Positions 17,457-30,600 of a stretch of 64,000 nt of DNA are shown in pieces; positions within the stretch are counted from its first letter, which is position 1, and each line of letters begins with the position of its first letter. The notes below the pieces were generated by a model that saw only the letters and a list, made by a program, of their open reading frames with translations, was not told where the DNA came from and searched no databases. The translations under genes were made by a program, and so were the position numbers. Where the stretch lies: assembly GCF_023856365.1 (NCBI RefSeq), contig NC_064535.1, positions 12,172,363 through 12,236,362 of the forward strand, read 5' to 3'. The DNA is from Brienomyrus brachyistius. Its lineage: Eukaryota > Chordata > Actinopteri > Osteoglossiformes > Mormyridae.

Positions 17457-20400
17457 ATGGGAGGTTGTATTGGAAGAGAAGGTGGGAACAGATCCAGGAC
17501 CGGTAGACGAAATGGGAGAAAGGGGGGAGGTAAGCTTCAGCCGTGCCTCGTAGGTCGATGGCCTGGTGGTAAATTCTCCAGGCTTATGTGTTGCAGTTGG
17601 GCGTTCACATCTCTTCGTGAGATTAGGAAACGTCTGTGTTAGTTACCACGTTAGATGTTCTGTCCCTTCACACAGAATTTAAAGGTACTGAAGTTATGGT
17701 ACTCATGATCTCTTGACATGTTAAATGCCTCTTCGTTAACAGTGTTAACCAGTCTTCACTAGTAAGAATGAATGCATATTCTGATATACCTATTACTGAA
17801 GCTCACCATGCTGGATGGCTGGTATATTTCTTGCATTGGTTTTTTTCCCCCAGAAGTAAGATAGTACAGTGGGTGTGGCCTAACATCTCTAGGATTAGGT
17901 GTTTTAATGCCAGTGATCCTCCCGTATTCTGCAGATTTCCCTCTGTAGTCCAGTGACATGCATTTAGGTTATTTAACATAGAGTTTGAGTGATTGTGTGA
18001 AGGTGCCCTACAATAGACTGGCATCATGCCCAGGGTCCATCCCTGCCTTGTGCCCTGTGCTCGTGGGCAAAGGCTCCACCCCCTGTAGTTGATAAGTGTT
18101 TAGAAGATGGATGGATTGTTTCTTTCCCCTTTGTACTATTTAAGAGAAGTAGTCATTACTGAAGTTCATAATTATAATATTGTATAATTTGGCTATCAGT
18201 GTTGGACATTTAAACCAGGATAAAATTAACTGCAGCCATAATCTCTTTCATTTGAAAATCCCTAGCAGCTGTAGCAGCTGGGGCTGCTCAATTATGACAA
18301 GAATCATAATCATGTTTGACTTAGCCAAAGTCACAATTAAAATTAAAATCTGATTAATTGCCCAGCCTGACTATTAACTCTGCTTGTGTGGTATGATGGT
18401 AATATGGTATTTTGAAATCAAAGCTATACATTGAAATGTATGATGGAGGCCCCCAACTCCACCCCACCCCGGTCAGCAAATTTTATTGCCAAGATTGCGA
18501 CGTAGCAGAATAGTGTTGCTTCTGAGAATACAATCACAATACTATATGACGGTTTGAATAATTAGATACCACCCAAACCCACTATATACCCTGTTTCCCA
18601 CGTGTCATTTGGTTTGGGGAATCATTTAAAAAAATGTTTCAATTATTCTTCCCCGTTTTCCTCATTGCTGTGCGCTGTGTCCCTTTGCTGGTATAACCTG
18701 GTCGTGAATGAACGGTGCTTGCTCAGGGTCACCATGACCTGTGTCCAGGCTTTACAGCCATGGGATTTTTTTTGATACTTGTTTTGAGGTGTGTCTAATG
18801 GGATCAGGGCTCCTCCAAGCACAGGCAGGTTTAACTGTGTCTGCTGAATAGGCAGTGCAGCCTGGTGCTTAAATTGATCTATTTCTGTGGCCTCTTTTCA
18901 AATGTCACTGGGTTCAGGCACACTAGCAAGAGTGATTGTGGGGTTCTAGCGCTGTAGTCCCGGGAGTTAGGGTACCATTACCACTTCTTCGATACTGAAG
19001 GTATGTCCTACTGTTCAGGGAATTCTCTGTAAGCTATTTTCAGATTTAATAGCTGTTTACAGTAAATTTATTTTGGGTGAGGACAGCTTTATAACCTGGT
19101 GGTTGGAGTGGAGTGGTTGGATGTCACTTTCAGCAGTGCTGGGATTTTAGCTGCTGCCTACTTAAGGAACATCACGATGGGTGTCAGCCATTCTGTGAGC
19201 TACAGTCCCACAATCGCTGTTGTGCTGAAAAGTAAGTGATCCCATGTTGGTGGTGATATTTTGACAGTAAGTACTTTGTCGGTAAGTGTGAAGCATTGGG
19301 AGTTGAGGCTGGTTATTCTGATGATCTATAACCTGGCCAAGGTATTGATACTTGGTCTCTCGTAGTAGTCATGCTTGCTCTGTGGTCTGCCATTTGCTGG
19401 GGCAGTCTGTATTTCAGTCTGTCTAGTTCTTCCAGGCCCTCACGCTGGTGCAGTTTGGGTGGGGTGCTCATTGTGGAGTAGTATATATGTGCAGCTTCAA
19501 AGATCTCCTCAGTTTGCTGGGTCAGAGCCAGGGGCTGAGTGACGGAGTGTCTGTTTGTTTAACCTTGGGGCGGAACGCTCTTCCGTGTCGCCCCGGGCGC
19601 ATGGAAACTTCCAGCCCTTTGCGTGTGAAGTGACTTTGGTGGGTGGCCATTGCTGGGCTGGGCCACCAGGGATCCCATGGCTGAGTTATGGCCGATTCTT
19701 TGCTTAATAGAAACAATTGCATTCAGTTAGAATGAGAACGGGCCTGGCAGTCCTCTCACTTTTCTTGGTTAGCGACTGTCCTGTTTTTATTTGCATTATT
19801 TTAATACGACCAAGTATCTCAGGGTGTCAGAAAAATCTGAAGAGTGCCAGCAGTGGGGATTCTTCCCAGATCCGGTAGAGTCGGTAGCAGTGCTCTTGGC
19901 TGCTTGGGGAGATGGAGGCATGCAGTAACTCCATGGCTTGGGTGGCGCCTAATGATGCATGAATGACTGGATGCTTCTGCAGGAGTTTGTGGAGGCTCAG
20001 CCAGCCTTCACATTGATAGTCAGCTTCAGCACTATAGCCTGTTCCGTCATGGTGTCAGGTGTTATGTCAGGTTACTCAGGTGTGATGATCAGTTTGGCGT
20101 CCATGGCAATAAGAGCACACAAACATACACACATGCCTTTTGAATCATTTGCTTGTGGTTCTATGTTTCCCAAACACTCCCAACCTAAGTGATGTTTACT
20201 TGTTAGTTTAGTGCAGTGTTTCCCAACCCAGTTCCCTGGGACCTATATCCGGTGTATTCGCCTGGTCTTCTAGGTGCAGACTGAGGAGCACTCTCGACTT
20301 TTTGGGTTTTCAGTAGCTAGACAATGTCAATTAATTCTAGTGGCTTCATGCCCTTCCCTGAATTCCTTGACATTTTAGGAGATGGTGGAAAATCCCATGG

Positions 20401-22579
20401 TGCCTGATTACTGTCTGTAATCTTCTGTGCTATAAATAGATCTTTTTCACCAATGCCTGGGATGGATGGTTGCCATGACAGCAGAGATTAGAGAGGGTGG
20501 AGCAGACCGTGCCCAGTGTTTGTACACAGTGAGCTCCCTGTCCTGGACTGGAGGGTGGGGCTGTGGGGGAGTAGAGCTTTCCGTTAGTCAGAAGTAACCA
20601 CAAGGGTATCAATGAGTTTCAGATTCCAGGAAGAGAAACTATTGTGTCTTTTTAGGGTGTAATTTTAATTATTAGCTTAAACATTGCTAGAATTTACTGA
20701 AAAAGACTTCATTAATAGAGCTGAACATAGTGGCTGACACTAGGCCTATACTAATCAGCTGTTTTAGTCTATATTTAATATAATCACTAATATCTTATAA
20801 ATGACTATCATCTGAAACGGTGGGATGGCTCAGCACAGCTTGAGTACTGTACCAAATTCTCCAAATGGGTTACAGGGTCAGCAGCTATATGACTGTAATT
20901 CTCAAGACATTGTGTGTCAGGTGTGAATTAGTCACTAAATATAAGACCAGATAACTGCAAAACCAGCAGCTTTGTTCATCATTCACCAGGAATTCATGCT
21001 ATAGTTGGGAATGCAAGTTGTAGCCGGGAATGCATGATGTAGCCATGAATGATTGCATAGCTTGGCCGCCAGACAGGATGCTATAGGTTCACATAGCGTG
21101 GGCAGTGCCTTCTCGGGGTCCACCCCAGTAATGAATGAGCGTCACCCAAACATGCAGCCCTTACCCAGGTGCATTAACGGGCCCGTGCTTTCCTGCCCAG
21201 TCGCAGCTCAGTTATAACTCCACCTGCGACTGCCCGTATGCTTGCTGGTGACCATAATGTTTGGCTGCGGTTCCATACAGGACGCAACGAGCCCTTGAAG
21301 AAGGAGAAGCCCAAATGGAAGAGTGAGTTCCCCATGACTGAGGGCCAGCTGCGCAGCAAGCGGGATGAGTTCTGGGACACGGCGCCGGCCTTTGAGGGCC
21401 GCAAGGAGATCTGGGACGCGCTGAGGGCGGCAGCGATAGCCCTGGAGAGCAATGACCATGAGCTGGCCCAGGCCATCGTGGATGGAGCTAGCATCACACT
21501 GCCGCATGGTAGGTCGCAGAGTCAGCCCATAGTTTGCTTTTCACATGATGTGTAAGGCTAATAGGGTTGCAAAAGGGCACAAATTTTCCATGAGAATTAG
21601 GGCTGCAAAGGGCCAGAAATTTTCAGTAAATTTCCTGAAACTTCCCAGAAATTTTCCATGGAAAGTTAAGCTGGGGAATTTTTTAAATATTGAGCTATCA
21701 GATATGGCAAAGATAGCAAACTTTATGAATAATGCAACATAGACTATGACTTATTAGCAGTGTGTCTTGATGCAGATGCTTATTTTTAAGTGTTTTTATG
21801 CACACATAATTACTCAGGGGGCGGCATGGTGGTGAATGATGCGTGAGTGTGCCCGGCGATGGGCTGGCCCCCCATCCTGGGTTGTTCCCTGCCTCGTGCC
21901 CATTGCTTCCAGGATAGGCCCCGGACAGTAGGATAAGCGGTTTGGAAAATGGATGGATGGATAATTACTCAGATTGCATGATATCACTGTTAGTGCCATC
22001 AACTACATTTAAGTTCCCTGTCATAGGCTAACCTGCATTTTTGCAAATTTCTAGTTCTCATTAATTCCCATATATTCCCATTAATTGTCATGTAAAGTTT
22101 TCCAACTTTTTCCAAATTTTGCAACCCTATTGGTTAATAATTCCTTATGTCCATACCAAGCTAAACTCCTGTGTCTTCATCATGTTCATCATGTAGGGTC
22201 TCTCTCCGAGTGCTACGACGAGCTGGGTAACCGTTACCAGTTGCCAGCATACTGTTTGGCGCCTCCAGTCAACTTGATCTCAGAGCGCTGTGAGGAGGAA
22301 GTGGTGGAGCAGCCCGAGCCGCAGGTCACCCACAAGAGGGAGTTCCAGCTGAAGGTGCGGCTCTCCACAGGCCGGGACCTGCGGCTCACTGCCAGCATGG
22401 CCAACACCATTGGCCAGCTGAAGAAGCACCTGCAGGCCCAGGAGGACATCGACGTTGCTCACCAGCGCTGGTTCTTCTCAGGCAAACTGCTCACAGACAA
22501 GACTCGCCTGCTGGACACCAAGATTCAGAAGGACTTTGTTATCCAGGTCATCGTGAGCCAACCCACTGTTCCCAAATGA
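17457..22579 (+). CDS. ubtd1: Ubiquitin domain-containing protein UBTD1, 3 exons, 227 aa
   Basis: Exons: 17457-17529, 21281-21508, 22197-22579 (TGA); phase 1 at both junctions, GT-AG borders. The 227-residue product equals the length I recall for human UBTD1. Family knowledge: UBTD1/2 bind UBE2D ubiquitin-conjugating enzymes and modulate ubiquitination, including p53/MDM2 and YAP control. Seen here: the N-terminus MGGCIG, a consensus for N-myristoylation at Gly2 with an adjacent Cys4 for palmitoylation. A conserved helical domain fills about residues 25-125 ([30 protein letters not shown]), and a C-terminal ubiquitin-like fold fills about 147-222 ([34 protein letters not shown]). The start has a strong context (ACAACCATGG). 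UBTD2 was considered: exon 1 starts MGGC as UBTD2 does, but the C-terminal domain and the neighbours favour UBTD1. Confidence 0.94.
18000..18117 (+). mobile_element. Diverged SINE tail in ubtd1 intron 1
   Basis: The sequence follows the 3' half of the window's SINE family in a diverged form (GTGCCCTACAATAGACTGGC, CCATCCCTGCCTTGTGCC, GATGGATGGATTG). It is probably an older subfamily or a related L2-tail repeat. Confidence 0.55.
20213..20290. mobile_element. Fragment with hAT-type terminus
   Basis: It begins CAGTGTTTCCCAACCCAG, the same type of end as the hAT elements at 29514 and 42688. No matching second end or target duplication was found, so it is probably a truncated miniature element in ubtd1 intron 1. 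Confidence 0.35.
21561..22130. mobile_element. DNA transposon relic with GGGTTGCAAA inverted ends
   Basis: The ends ATAGGGTTGCAAAA (left) and TTTTGCAACCCTAT (right) are inverted copies, and sub-terminal sequence (AAATTTTCCATG, TTCCAACTTTTTCC) is also related by inversion. Length is 570 bp including a nested SINE, about 415 bp without it and one copy of its target repeat. Flanking target duplication is unclear. It is most likely a non-autonomous hAT-type element in ubtd1 intron 2. Confidence 0.6.
21806..21972 (+). mobile_element. Internally deleted SINE nested in a DNA transposon
   Basis: The body at 21818-21960 (143 bp) is flanked by the 12-bp duplication ATAATTACTCAG (21806-21817 and 21961-21972). 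It begins GGGCGGCATGGTGG like the full SINE but jumps straight to the GTGAGTGTGCCC part, so about 170 bp of the middle is missing. It sits inside the element at 21561-22130. Confidence 0.85.
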
Positions 22580-24560
22580 GTTTGGGTGGATTGGGTTTGG
22601 TTAGGGGGGTCCTCTTGGCTCACTGGCTGTGGTGCTTTTTTCTTGGGGGCACATTGCACAGGTTAAAGGGTGGGGCTACCAGGGACAAGCAAACCGCTCC
22701 GGAATTTTCTGAGAAACTGCACCGGGGTGGAATCCCACACGCCATGCAGGCCAGTTGTCCCCTTAGTCTCTCAGGGACTGTGTGTACTGAGACCTCCCCT
22801 TTTATTTATGATGCGTACCCCAAGTGTGTGCTTGTTCAAATACAAGACAATAGCAGGTGACAGAGAAGCGGATGGAGTTCAGGGCTGGGGCAGTGGGCTG
22901 CAGGCAGCATCAGGGCCCAGGTGCTGGCAACTCTCAAAGGGAAGCATGTGAATGTACTCCTGGAGGCTGCTGGAGCAGCCTGACTTTGTTCACGACTGTC
23001 TGTGTAAGGAGGGAAGGAGAAAGTGCTCCCAAGCCTTCTTCTTATTGAGCCCTTTCTCTAACAATTCAGGTTCAGGATGTATGGTAGATGAGTGAAGGGA
23101 TGTCTATGCAGTCGCTCTGGGGGATTCTCACCTCTCTGCTCCACAGTTCTCCACGGTTCTCCATGGTTTTGTGTCTTGATGTCTTCGCTGCTATTCCCCA
23201 AGGATCAAGGAACATTGAGGCCAACTGGCCTTTGGAGATCTATGAGATATTAGTCACTTTGAAAAGCACGCCAGTGCAGCCAGTGATTCCACTGAAACGA
23301 CAAGCCATCGATATGAATCCCGTGTGTGTCAGTGACGCTTCCTGTGTTTTCCCAGAGTATCTCCTAAATTACTGTCTGATGTTCTCTTCTGCTTTCCTCT
23401 GCTGTGAGCATCACAGTGCACTTCTTTAAAACTGTCACTGCACATGCTAGAGTGCACAGATCCGCATTAATGTACGTCCGATTCGCGTGACTCTGCATTG
23501 CAGGTCAAGGACTTCAGCCCACCTACATTCATAATCATTACGAGTCTAGTCCTAATACCTTGAACAGATTGCACTTGATATTATTTTTGAAGTCACATAA
23601 TAATACTGTACAAAGTGGTTCTGTAAGCATATAGCACATTTGTAGCATGTAACAGTCTCATTAAATCCTTCAATATCCAAGTGGAATATCAGACCACAAG
23701 TAGAGTCCCTCTGTTTAACCGTACAGTCCTGTGGGTACAGCGATACACATCTTCACATTTCTGAACACTTTGAGTCTACATTTGCATTGCTGCTTAATTC
23801 ACATTAAATAATCACTTCATGTTCCTGTGTTAGTGTGTTGAAATGTTTCTCTTAAAGGTCATGATCTTATCATCAGTGTGTGGAATGAAGTGTTGAGGTA
23901 GTGTCTTTTTTTACAATAAACCCACTAAGGGAAAGCGATTGCTTAATTTAAATTGTAGATCTTTTCTGTCCTTGATTTGAAAGGGTGATCAAGGGGCAGT
24001 TTCCTGACATTTGACAAAATGTAAAGGAATACAACCCTGTGTGTTTAGAATGCTTTAAGGATGTAACTGGAATATTAAAAGATGATTTCTAAATTTAATG
24101 TGTAGTTTTTTTAACGTGAGTATGTAAAACAGACTCAGTCATATTTTAAACTATTATAATATTGTACTTTTATGTACTTTTATTAAAGGCCTGTTACCAT
24201 TTACGATGTTATAGGTGTTAGGCCGCATTTGAATATTTTCACACGTTTTAAATATTTGTGCCGCCTAAAAATAATTTGAAATTCACCTAGTTAAGCCAGA
24301 AGAACAGACAAAATAGGACGAAAAGCGGATGCAAGGAAACGCGCCCCCTGTGTAGGAGGGGCTTCACAGCAGGTAGCCAAGGGCGATGGAGTGGGGGCCC
24401 CTCGGTAAAATTTGTTGGTTCTCGGTGAATTGTTGCGAATTTTTCATGATCGTCTATTAACAAAAGGGGCACACTGTAAATTTTGTACGATACCCGTGCC
24501 GTGATGTGTGGCGGGATAGAAAAAAAAACATAACGTGGCGCCCTCGTGTGGCTCAGAGAA
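22580..24560. other. ubtd1 3' untranslated region and ubtd1-rrp12 spacer
   Basis: Non-coding sequence follows the ubtd1 stop. The best poly(A) signal, AATAAA at 23915-23920, implies a 3' UTR of about 1.35 kb. The rest is AT-rich spacer. No other gene was seen. Confidence 0.5.
23915..23920 (+). promoter_or_regulatory. Candidate ubtd1 poly(A) signal
   Basis: Canonical AATAAA, the best candidate noticed after the ubtd1 stop, on the coding strand. Confidence 0.45.
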
Positions 24561-24684
24561 TCAAAGGGCAACATATGGCACACGGTGACGTAAAAGTCCG
24601 CGCGACAATCCGGCTGCGGGGTCCACGCGCAGCGCTGTTCCCCGGTTAGCCTAGCCCTCACCTATCCGAGTTTCACCAGGCATC
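24560..24684 (+). promoter_or_regulatory. rrp12 promoter
   Basis: A GC/CpG-rich stretch immediately before the rrp12 ATG, containing a CRE/ATF-like TGACGTAA at 24586-24593 and several CGCG steps. No TATA box is evident. Housekeeping-type promoter; inferred from composition and position. Confidence 0.45.
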
Positions 24685-27600
24685 ATGGTGAAATCCGGAA
24701 AACTTCGGTCTGGGACCGCACAGAAACTGAAGCGATGGAAAAAAGGACACAGCAGCGACTCCAACCCGCAGATCAGCCGACATCGTCAGGCAGCGAGAAG
24801 CCGGTTCTTCAGCCGTCCGACTGGTAAGCTCAAGGAGACGGACGCGCTCTACAGGACAGCGCTGGGTTCTGGGCCTGCGCCGCACACGTGGGTACACAGT
24901 AAAGGGTCGGATCCGAGAAAGCAGCTTACGCTATGGGTTTCTCTGTACAGTTGCTGCTGTCGTTTAACCTGACCTATTAAAAAAAGTTAAACATGTCTGA
25001 TTCAATATATACTTATATTTAAGTATAACTATATAAGAAGCTTTGAAAATATTTACGTTAATCAAGAAACGTATTAAAAGTTTACTACTTGCGACGTCTT
25101 TGAGTGTTTCTTCTAAGGAACACAGAAAAACAAAACGTAATATGTCTCGTGTGCCAGCATTCTTTTAGATGTATTTATGTTATTAAGTGTGTCCCTGAGA
25201 CATTTGTGCTAATATAAAGTAAGTTTTATTTGCTCTTCGGCCAATCCCCGGTCCCCATAGATCTTTGCTTGCAATCTTGAGTACCGATCGTGTCATGTGA
25301 AGGAATGAAAGTTCCTCCGAAACCCTATAGTCATGTTGTCATTTGCGTGTATTGTAAAGGGATTTGTTTTTGTGCACATTTAAACCACTATTAAAAACCT
25401 TGTGTTGTGTTTCGACATTTAACTCTGTAACTGGTTCGATGTTTTTGCAGAAAACAGCAATTTGACTGTGGACGCGCTCAAGCTCCACAATGAGCTTCAG
25501 ACGGGAACTCTGGAGAAGGCGGAGCCTGACTTGGGAGACGCCTGTTCCATAGAAGAACCAGCTTTGTCAGAGCGCACCTCTGGGACCTTCCTGAGTGGCC
25601 TGTCTGACTGTTCCAACCTCACCTTCCACAAGGTCCAACGTTTCTGGGAGTCCAACTCGGCGGCGCATAAAGAGGTCTGTGGCTGTTTGAGTGAAAATCA
25701 GCACTAGCTGAGCGCAACGGGACCCTCATAACAGCTGGGCTTTGTGTCTGTCTTGTGGCTCCCAGATTTGTGCGGTTCTGGCAGCAGTCACAGAGGTTAT
25801 ACGTTCCCAGGGCGGGAAGGAAACGGAGACGGAGTATTTTGCTGCTCTGGTGAGTGCTTTTGTACCCGCTGATTTTTCATTTATGTCCTGAGGGTACTTT
25901 ACCTCTGATGGTACAGCACCCAGGGTCCGGTGGAGCCTTAAGTTTGATTCATACCTATGTGGTGAATCGACGCAGTAAGTACGGCATAGCTGTGTACTCT
26001 ACACCAAAGCAGTGATGCAGACTGCAAGAACTGTAATTGGCCTGCTTGGTAGCGTTTGTTATTTTATGGGATCGAAGAAAGCGTGCATCCCAGGTGTACT
26101 TGTATCGCTGATTGAAACTGAAGCGTTATTTATATAGCATTATATTTATGTAGCATGAAATGTATAGCATTAAATATTAAATAATATATAGCATTAAATA
26201 TTAAATAAAAAGCCTTATTTGTATTGCATTAATTAACCCGCCCCAGGCATCGTAGCAGCAGGATAGCAGCATCAGTTTCCCTTACCTCCATTAAGTTTAT
26301 TTGTACTTTACAAGACAAAAAAATAAAATAAAACATAGTATAGATACTAACTTTAGAAGATGCGAAAAAGTGACTTTGTAGTGGCTCATCATTTTTACGT
26401 ATTTGTCTAGAGGAAGTTCGGAGCATCACAAATGTAACCAGAATTCTATAAATGTTTGGGTTTTTTTTGCTGACCAACACAGACGCTTAAGTATGCTCTT
26501 GATGGCATAAGCCACTTGTATAGGTCACAGCGTAGACTCGACAGAGAAGTTTAATTCAGGCTTTACAGTGGTGCAACAAGCCTTTCGCCTCTGTGCTGGC
26601 AGATGACCACCCTGGAGGCTGTGGATACCAGTGAGTCTCTGGCTGCAGTGTCGTACCTGCTGAACATGGTCCTGAAAAGGTGAGCGTCCTGTCACTGGAG
26701 TGAGCTCATGGTGCGACAGTGGTGTTTCCAGAGGGATTTGAGAATCAGTAGGAGCTCCTGCCAATTTCTCATGTCTGTCCACCTGACACCTTCTCCAGAG
26801 TGCCGAGTCCAGTGCTGATGAAGAGGTTTTCCGATACGGCCAAGGTCTTCATGAACGTGATATCTTCCCAGGCTAATGCAGATTCGTCCTCAGCCCTGCG
26901 CTGGGTACGTGTCCCTGGGTGGGGTTGGCGTGGTGATTCCTGTGAAAGGTCGGCGTGCTGTGACCCAGATGTACTGATGCATCAGCTTGTGTGTGTCCGT
27001 ATTTAGATGCTGTCCTGTATGGCCACCTTGCTGCGGAAACAGGACCTCTCCGTCTGGGCTTATCCTTCCACCATGCAGATCTACCATGGTGTACTGAGCT
27101 TCACTGTGCACTCCAAACCTAAGGCCAGTATTTCCCCATATTTCCCCTAATGCTCCAGCCTGGTACTTTTAACATAGTGTCAGTGAACCGTGCTGATTCT
27201 AAGCACAGCATCAAGAATGATACTTCTGTCTAGAATGAGCCTCCTCCCCCTTGTGCAGGTGCGTAAGGCTGCGCAGCACGGTGTGTGCGCCATCCTGAAG
27301 GGGAGTGACTTCCTGTTCAAAGACTCCGCCCCCTCGCATCACCCTGCGGCCGCGAACACGGCCAAGTTCTGCATTAAAGAGATAGAGGAGGCAGGAGGTG
27401 GGCAATGCGCTGGGAGTTGGGCTCAGAGTCTGTTCATGCCTTATGTTTTGTCTGCAGCCTTATGCTGAGTCTTGTCTTATCAGGCAGTAAAGAGGACACC
27501 ACCACACTGCATGTGCTGGGCCTGCTGAAGGACATTGTGACTGGGTTTCCGGTCAGTGCTGTGAAGCAGTGCTGTGAGACGCTACTTCGTGTGATGACGC

Positions 27601-30600
27601 TCAGTCATGTGGTGAGTGGTCCTACACCGCCATCTGCTGGCCATCTGTCACATTTTTGGACTTGTTTTTATTATTTTGTTTCATTATTTTTATTCTGTAT
27701 TCTCCTTCCATCTATCATTGGCACTCAGAAGGACTAGGCCTTTCACACCATAGAAACATTTTCCTGGAACCACAACCTTTTTCTGGAACCAGGAACTTTT
27801 GATGTGTTCACACCACAGGAACTCGGCTCAACTGTAGTTACTCGGAGGCAGTTCCGTAACCCTTTTTTTTAGTACCTGCTCCAGACTAGGTACTTTTCAT
27901 TAAACCGCAAACTACTAGGAGGTGCTTACAGTGATAGCTTGCTGATTGGTTGATCACAAGCACCAGCGCTAACTTGGAAGTGCAATAACAGAGAAGTAGC
28001 ATAGCAAAAATTTAGCAGATTGAATTATTTCTGTTCCTCATTTACATTTAATGCATCAAGTAATACTATTTTTTGTGCTTGCATCTTCATATTTCTGTAG
28101 ATGAAAATTGGTCCGATTACTAATTTACTTTTGTCTGATATTGCTGGTACTGGTGGTGAATCTTGCCTGCGCTTATTAGCAGGATAAAGTTGCATCATTT
28201 TTTTTATTCTGTGGAAAATAAAAGATCAATCTGCTGGACAGGTTAAGTAAGAATCATAAAGATATCGCGGGTTATATCATTTAAATATAAATAACAAGCT
28301 GTGTCCCGTTTTGATAGTAATCGATCCCCCGGATAATTAGCAAGTAACTAACAAAAAAAGTTATTTATCCTCTCATTTTTTCAGGTGCGGTAGGGTAGTT
28401 TTGTATAAAATTACATGTGAAGTTTAACCTACAAGCTGTTTGCATTTCCCATGCTTGTTTAGCATAATGGTCCCAGTTCCTGTTATGTGATGTGAAAGCA
28501 ACACATGGAAGTGGCCACAAGCTACAAAGTTCCTGGTCGAGACGGCCCAGGGACTGGTAAACCGGGACCAGGTTCAGGAACTTCAGTGTGAAAGTGCCTT
28601 TTGTGTCCACACTAAGGGTGTCGCTAGAAATTCTGGCCCCCCTGCACCACTTATAATTTTACACATTCAAGGGTCCCTGTAAATCTGCCCGGATATCCGT
28701 GCCCCTGCTGCGCCCCTGCTCCTTCACCCACATGTCATTTCCCCTTTCCTGTAACCTCTCTCTGTTCAAGCTGGTGACAGCGGCAGCGATGCAGACCTTC
28801 CACAGCCTCTTCAGCGGGAAACCCCACCCCTCAACGATGACTGCGGAGCTCAACGGGCAGATCATCACGGTGAGCGCTGCATCATCAGACTGGTGCTTTC
28901 GGGATACGCTCTTACACTTTTAATGTGTTTTTTTTCTGTGCTGGTTTTGTGGTTAACCAGTTAAGCATTCTAGTACCTAGTTAGCATTCTCTGTGCTTTC
29001 CAGGCCCTGTATGATTACCTTCCCAGTGAGAATGACCTCCAGCCTCTCCTGGCCTGGCTGGCTGTTATGGAAAAGGCCCACGTTCACCTGTGCAGGTGAG
29101 CGGACTGTCCACCGTGATCCGTAAGTTCCAGTGTAAAATGGTCTGTCTGTTTCTGTATCTTAATGTTAACTGTCTCTCTCTCTGCTGTGAAGTTTGCAAA
29201 ACCAGCTGTGTTTAGGCCATTTGCCCCGCCTCTTCTCCACGGCCATGTCCTGTCTCCTGTCACCTCATTCGCAGGTCATCTCTACGGCAACGCAGATGTT
29301 GAAGGTCAGCATACGCTCAGTTACCCCCTGTTTGGTGCCGCCTGTGCTCTGGGTGACCTTCTAACACGGTCTTGTCCTTCGTCCATAGACCCTGCTGATG
29401 GAATGTGTTGCTCCATATATGGAGGGCATTGGCTCGGTTATGTTTGCCTCTGCCACCGGCGACGCCTCCTACATCTGCAAGATGTTTCGGTAAGTTCTCT
29501 AAGGCAGTGTTTCCCAACACTGTCCTTGGGGAACCCCCGACAGTTCACGTTTTTGCTTCCTATCAGCTCCCAGCGAACCTGTACCAGGTATTCGGTGTTG
29601 CGGATTGGCTACGAGCTGGGGGGGAGCAAAAATAAACTAAACTTCCAGTTTAATTATTTGAACTTCCATCTTGAAGAATCCAGTGCCTTATTTCCATCAA
29701 CACAGAGCCAGTATTGGTCTGGTTCTTACTTTTGATAACCTACCTGCGTTTCCACCGGTTTCAAAAAATAATGGTGGAAATGCGTGGAACCAATTCCGGA
29801 TTGGGGACGAAATTTGTCACCAGCTCCAGAACCACATTGGACACGAGGAACTACACTGTGTTTTATATCTGACCACTGCTTAGAACCTGTGTGCTTCATT
29901 ATGAATCGGGGGTCGTGTTGTGTGTCTAAGTGCCTGTTTTTCTCCTCAGCGTGGTGGAGGAGGGCCTCAGCTATCGTTTCCATGCCTCCTGGCCGTTTGT
30001 TCTCCAGATCCTTGGCTGCTTCTATAGGGTTGCTGGGAAACAGGCACATCCCATCATGACAAAGGTAATGATCCAGCCCCATCTTTCTCTTTCTTGTCTG
30101 TGTGTGTGCGTGCGTGTGTGTGTGTGTGCGTGTGCGTGCACATATATTTATACACTCTCATGCCCATGTCTCATTCACCAGAGCCTGCAGTCCCTGAGTG
30201 AGTTGCGGGTCACACCTCGCTTCCCTTATTGCGGGGAGCTGGACCTGGCTGTAGGGGGTGCTGTGGAGAGCATGGGGCCAGAGGTGGTGCTGAGGGCGGT
30301 GCCCCTGCAGATCACAGGCACTGAGTGAGTTTGGGTCTCCTGCATCAGAGGGCTGCGTCCTGCACAGCGCATTGAAGGCCTTTCTGGGAGCTCTTTGCTC
30401 ATGTGAAGTTGTAATGTGTTTTTTTGAATGAAAATGCCCTTTTCCTACCTCTGGGATGTTTCAGTGACGACCTGGACTTTCCCCGGAGCTGGCTGGTGCC
30501 TGTGATCCGTGACCATGTGAAAGGGACCCAGCTGGCCTACTTCAGCTCCTATTTCATGCCTCTGGCCGCCACACTCAGACAGAGAGGTGGGCTGGCCAGC

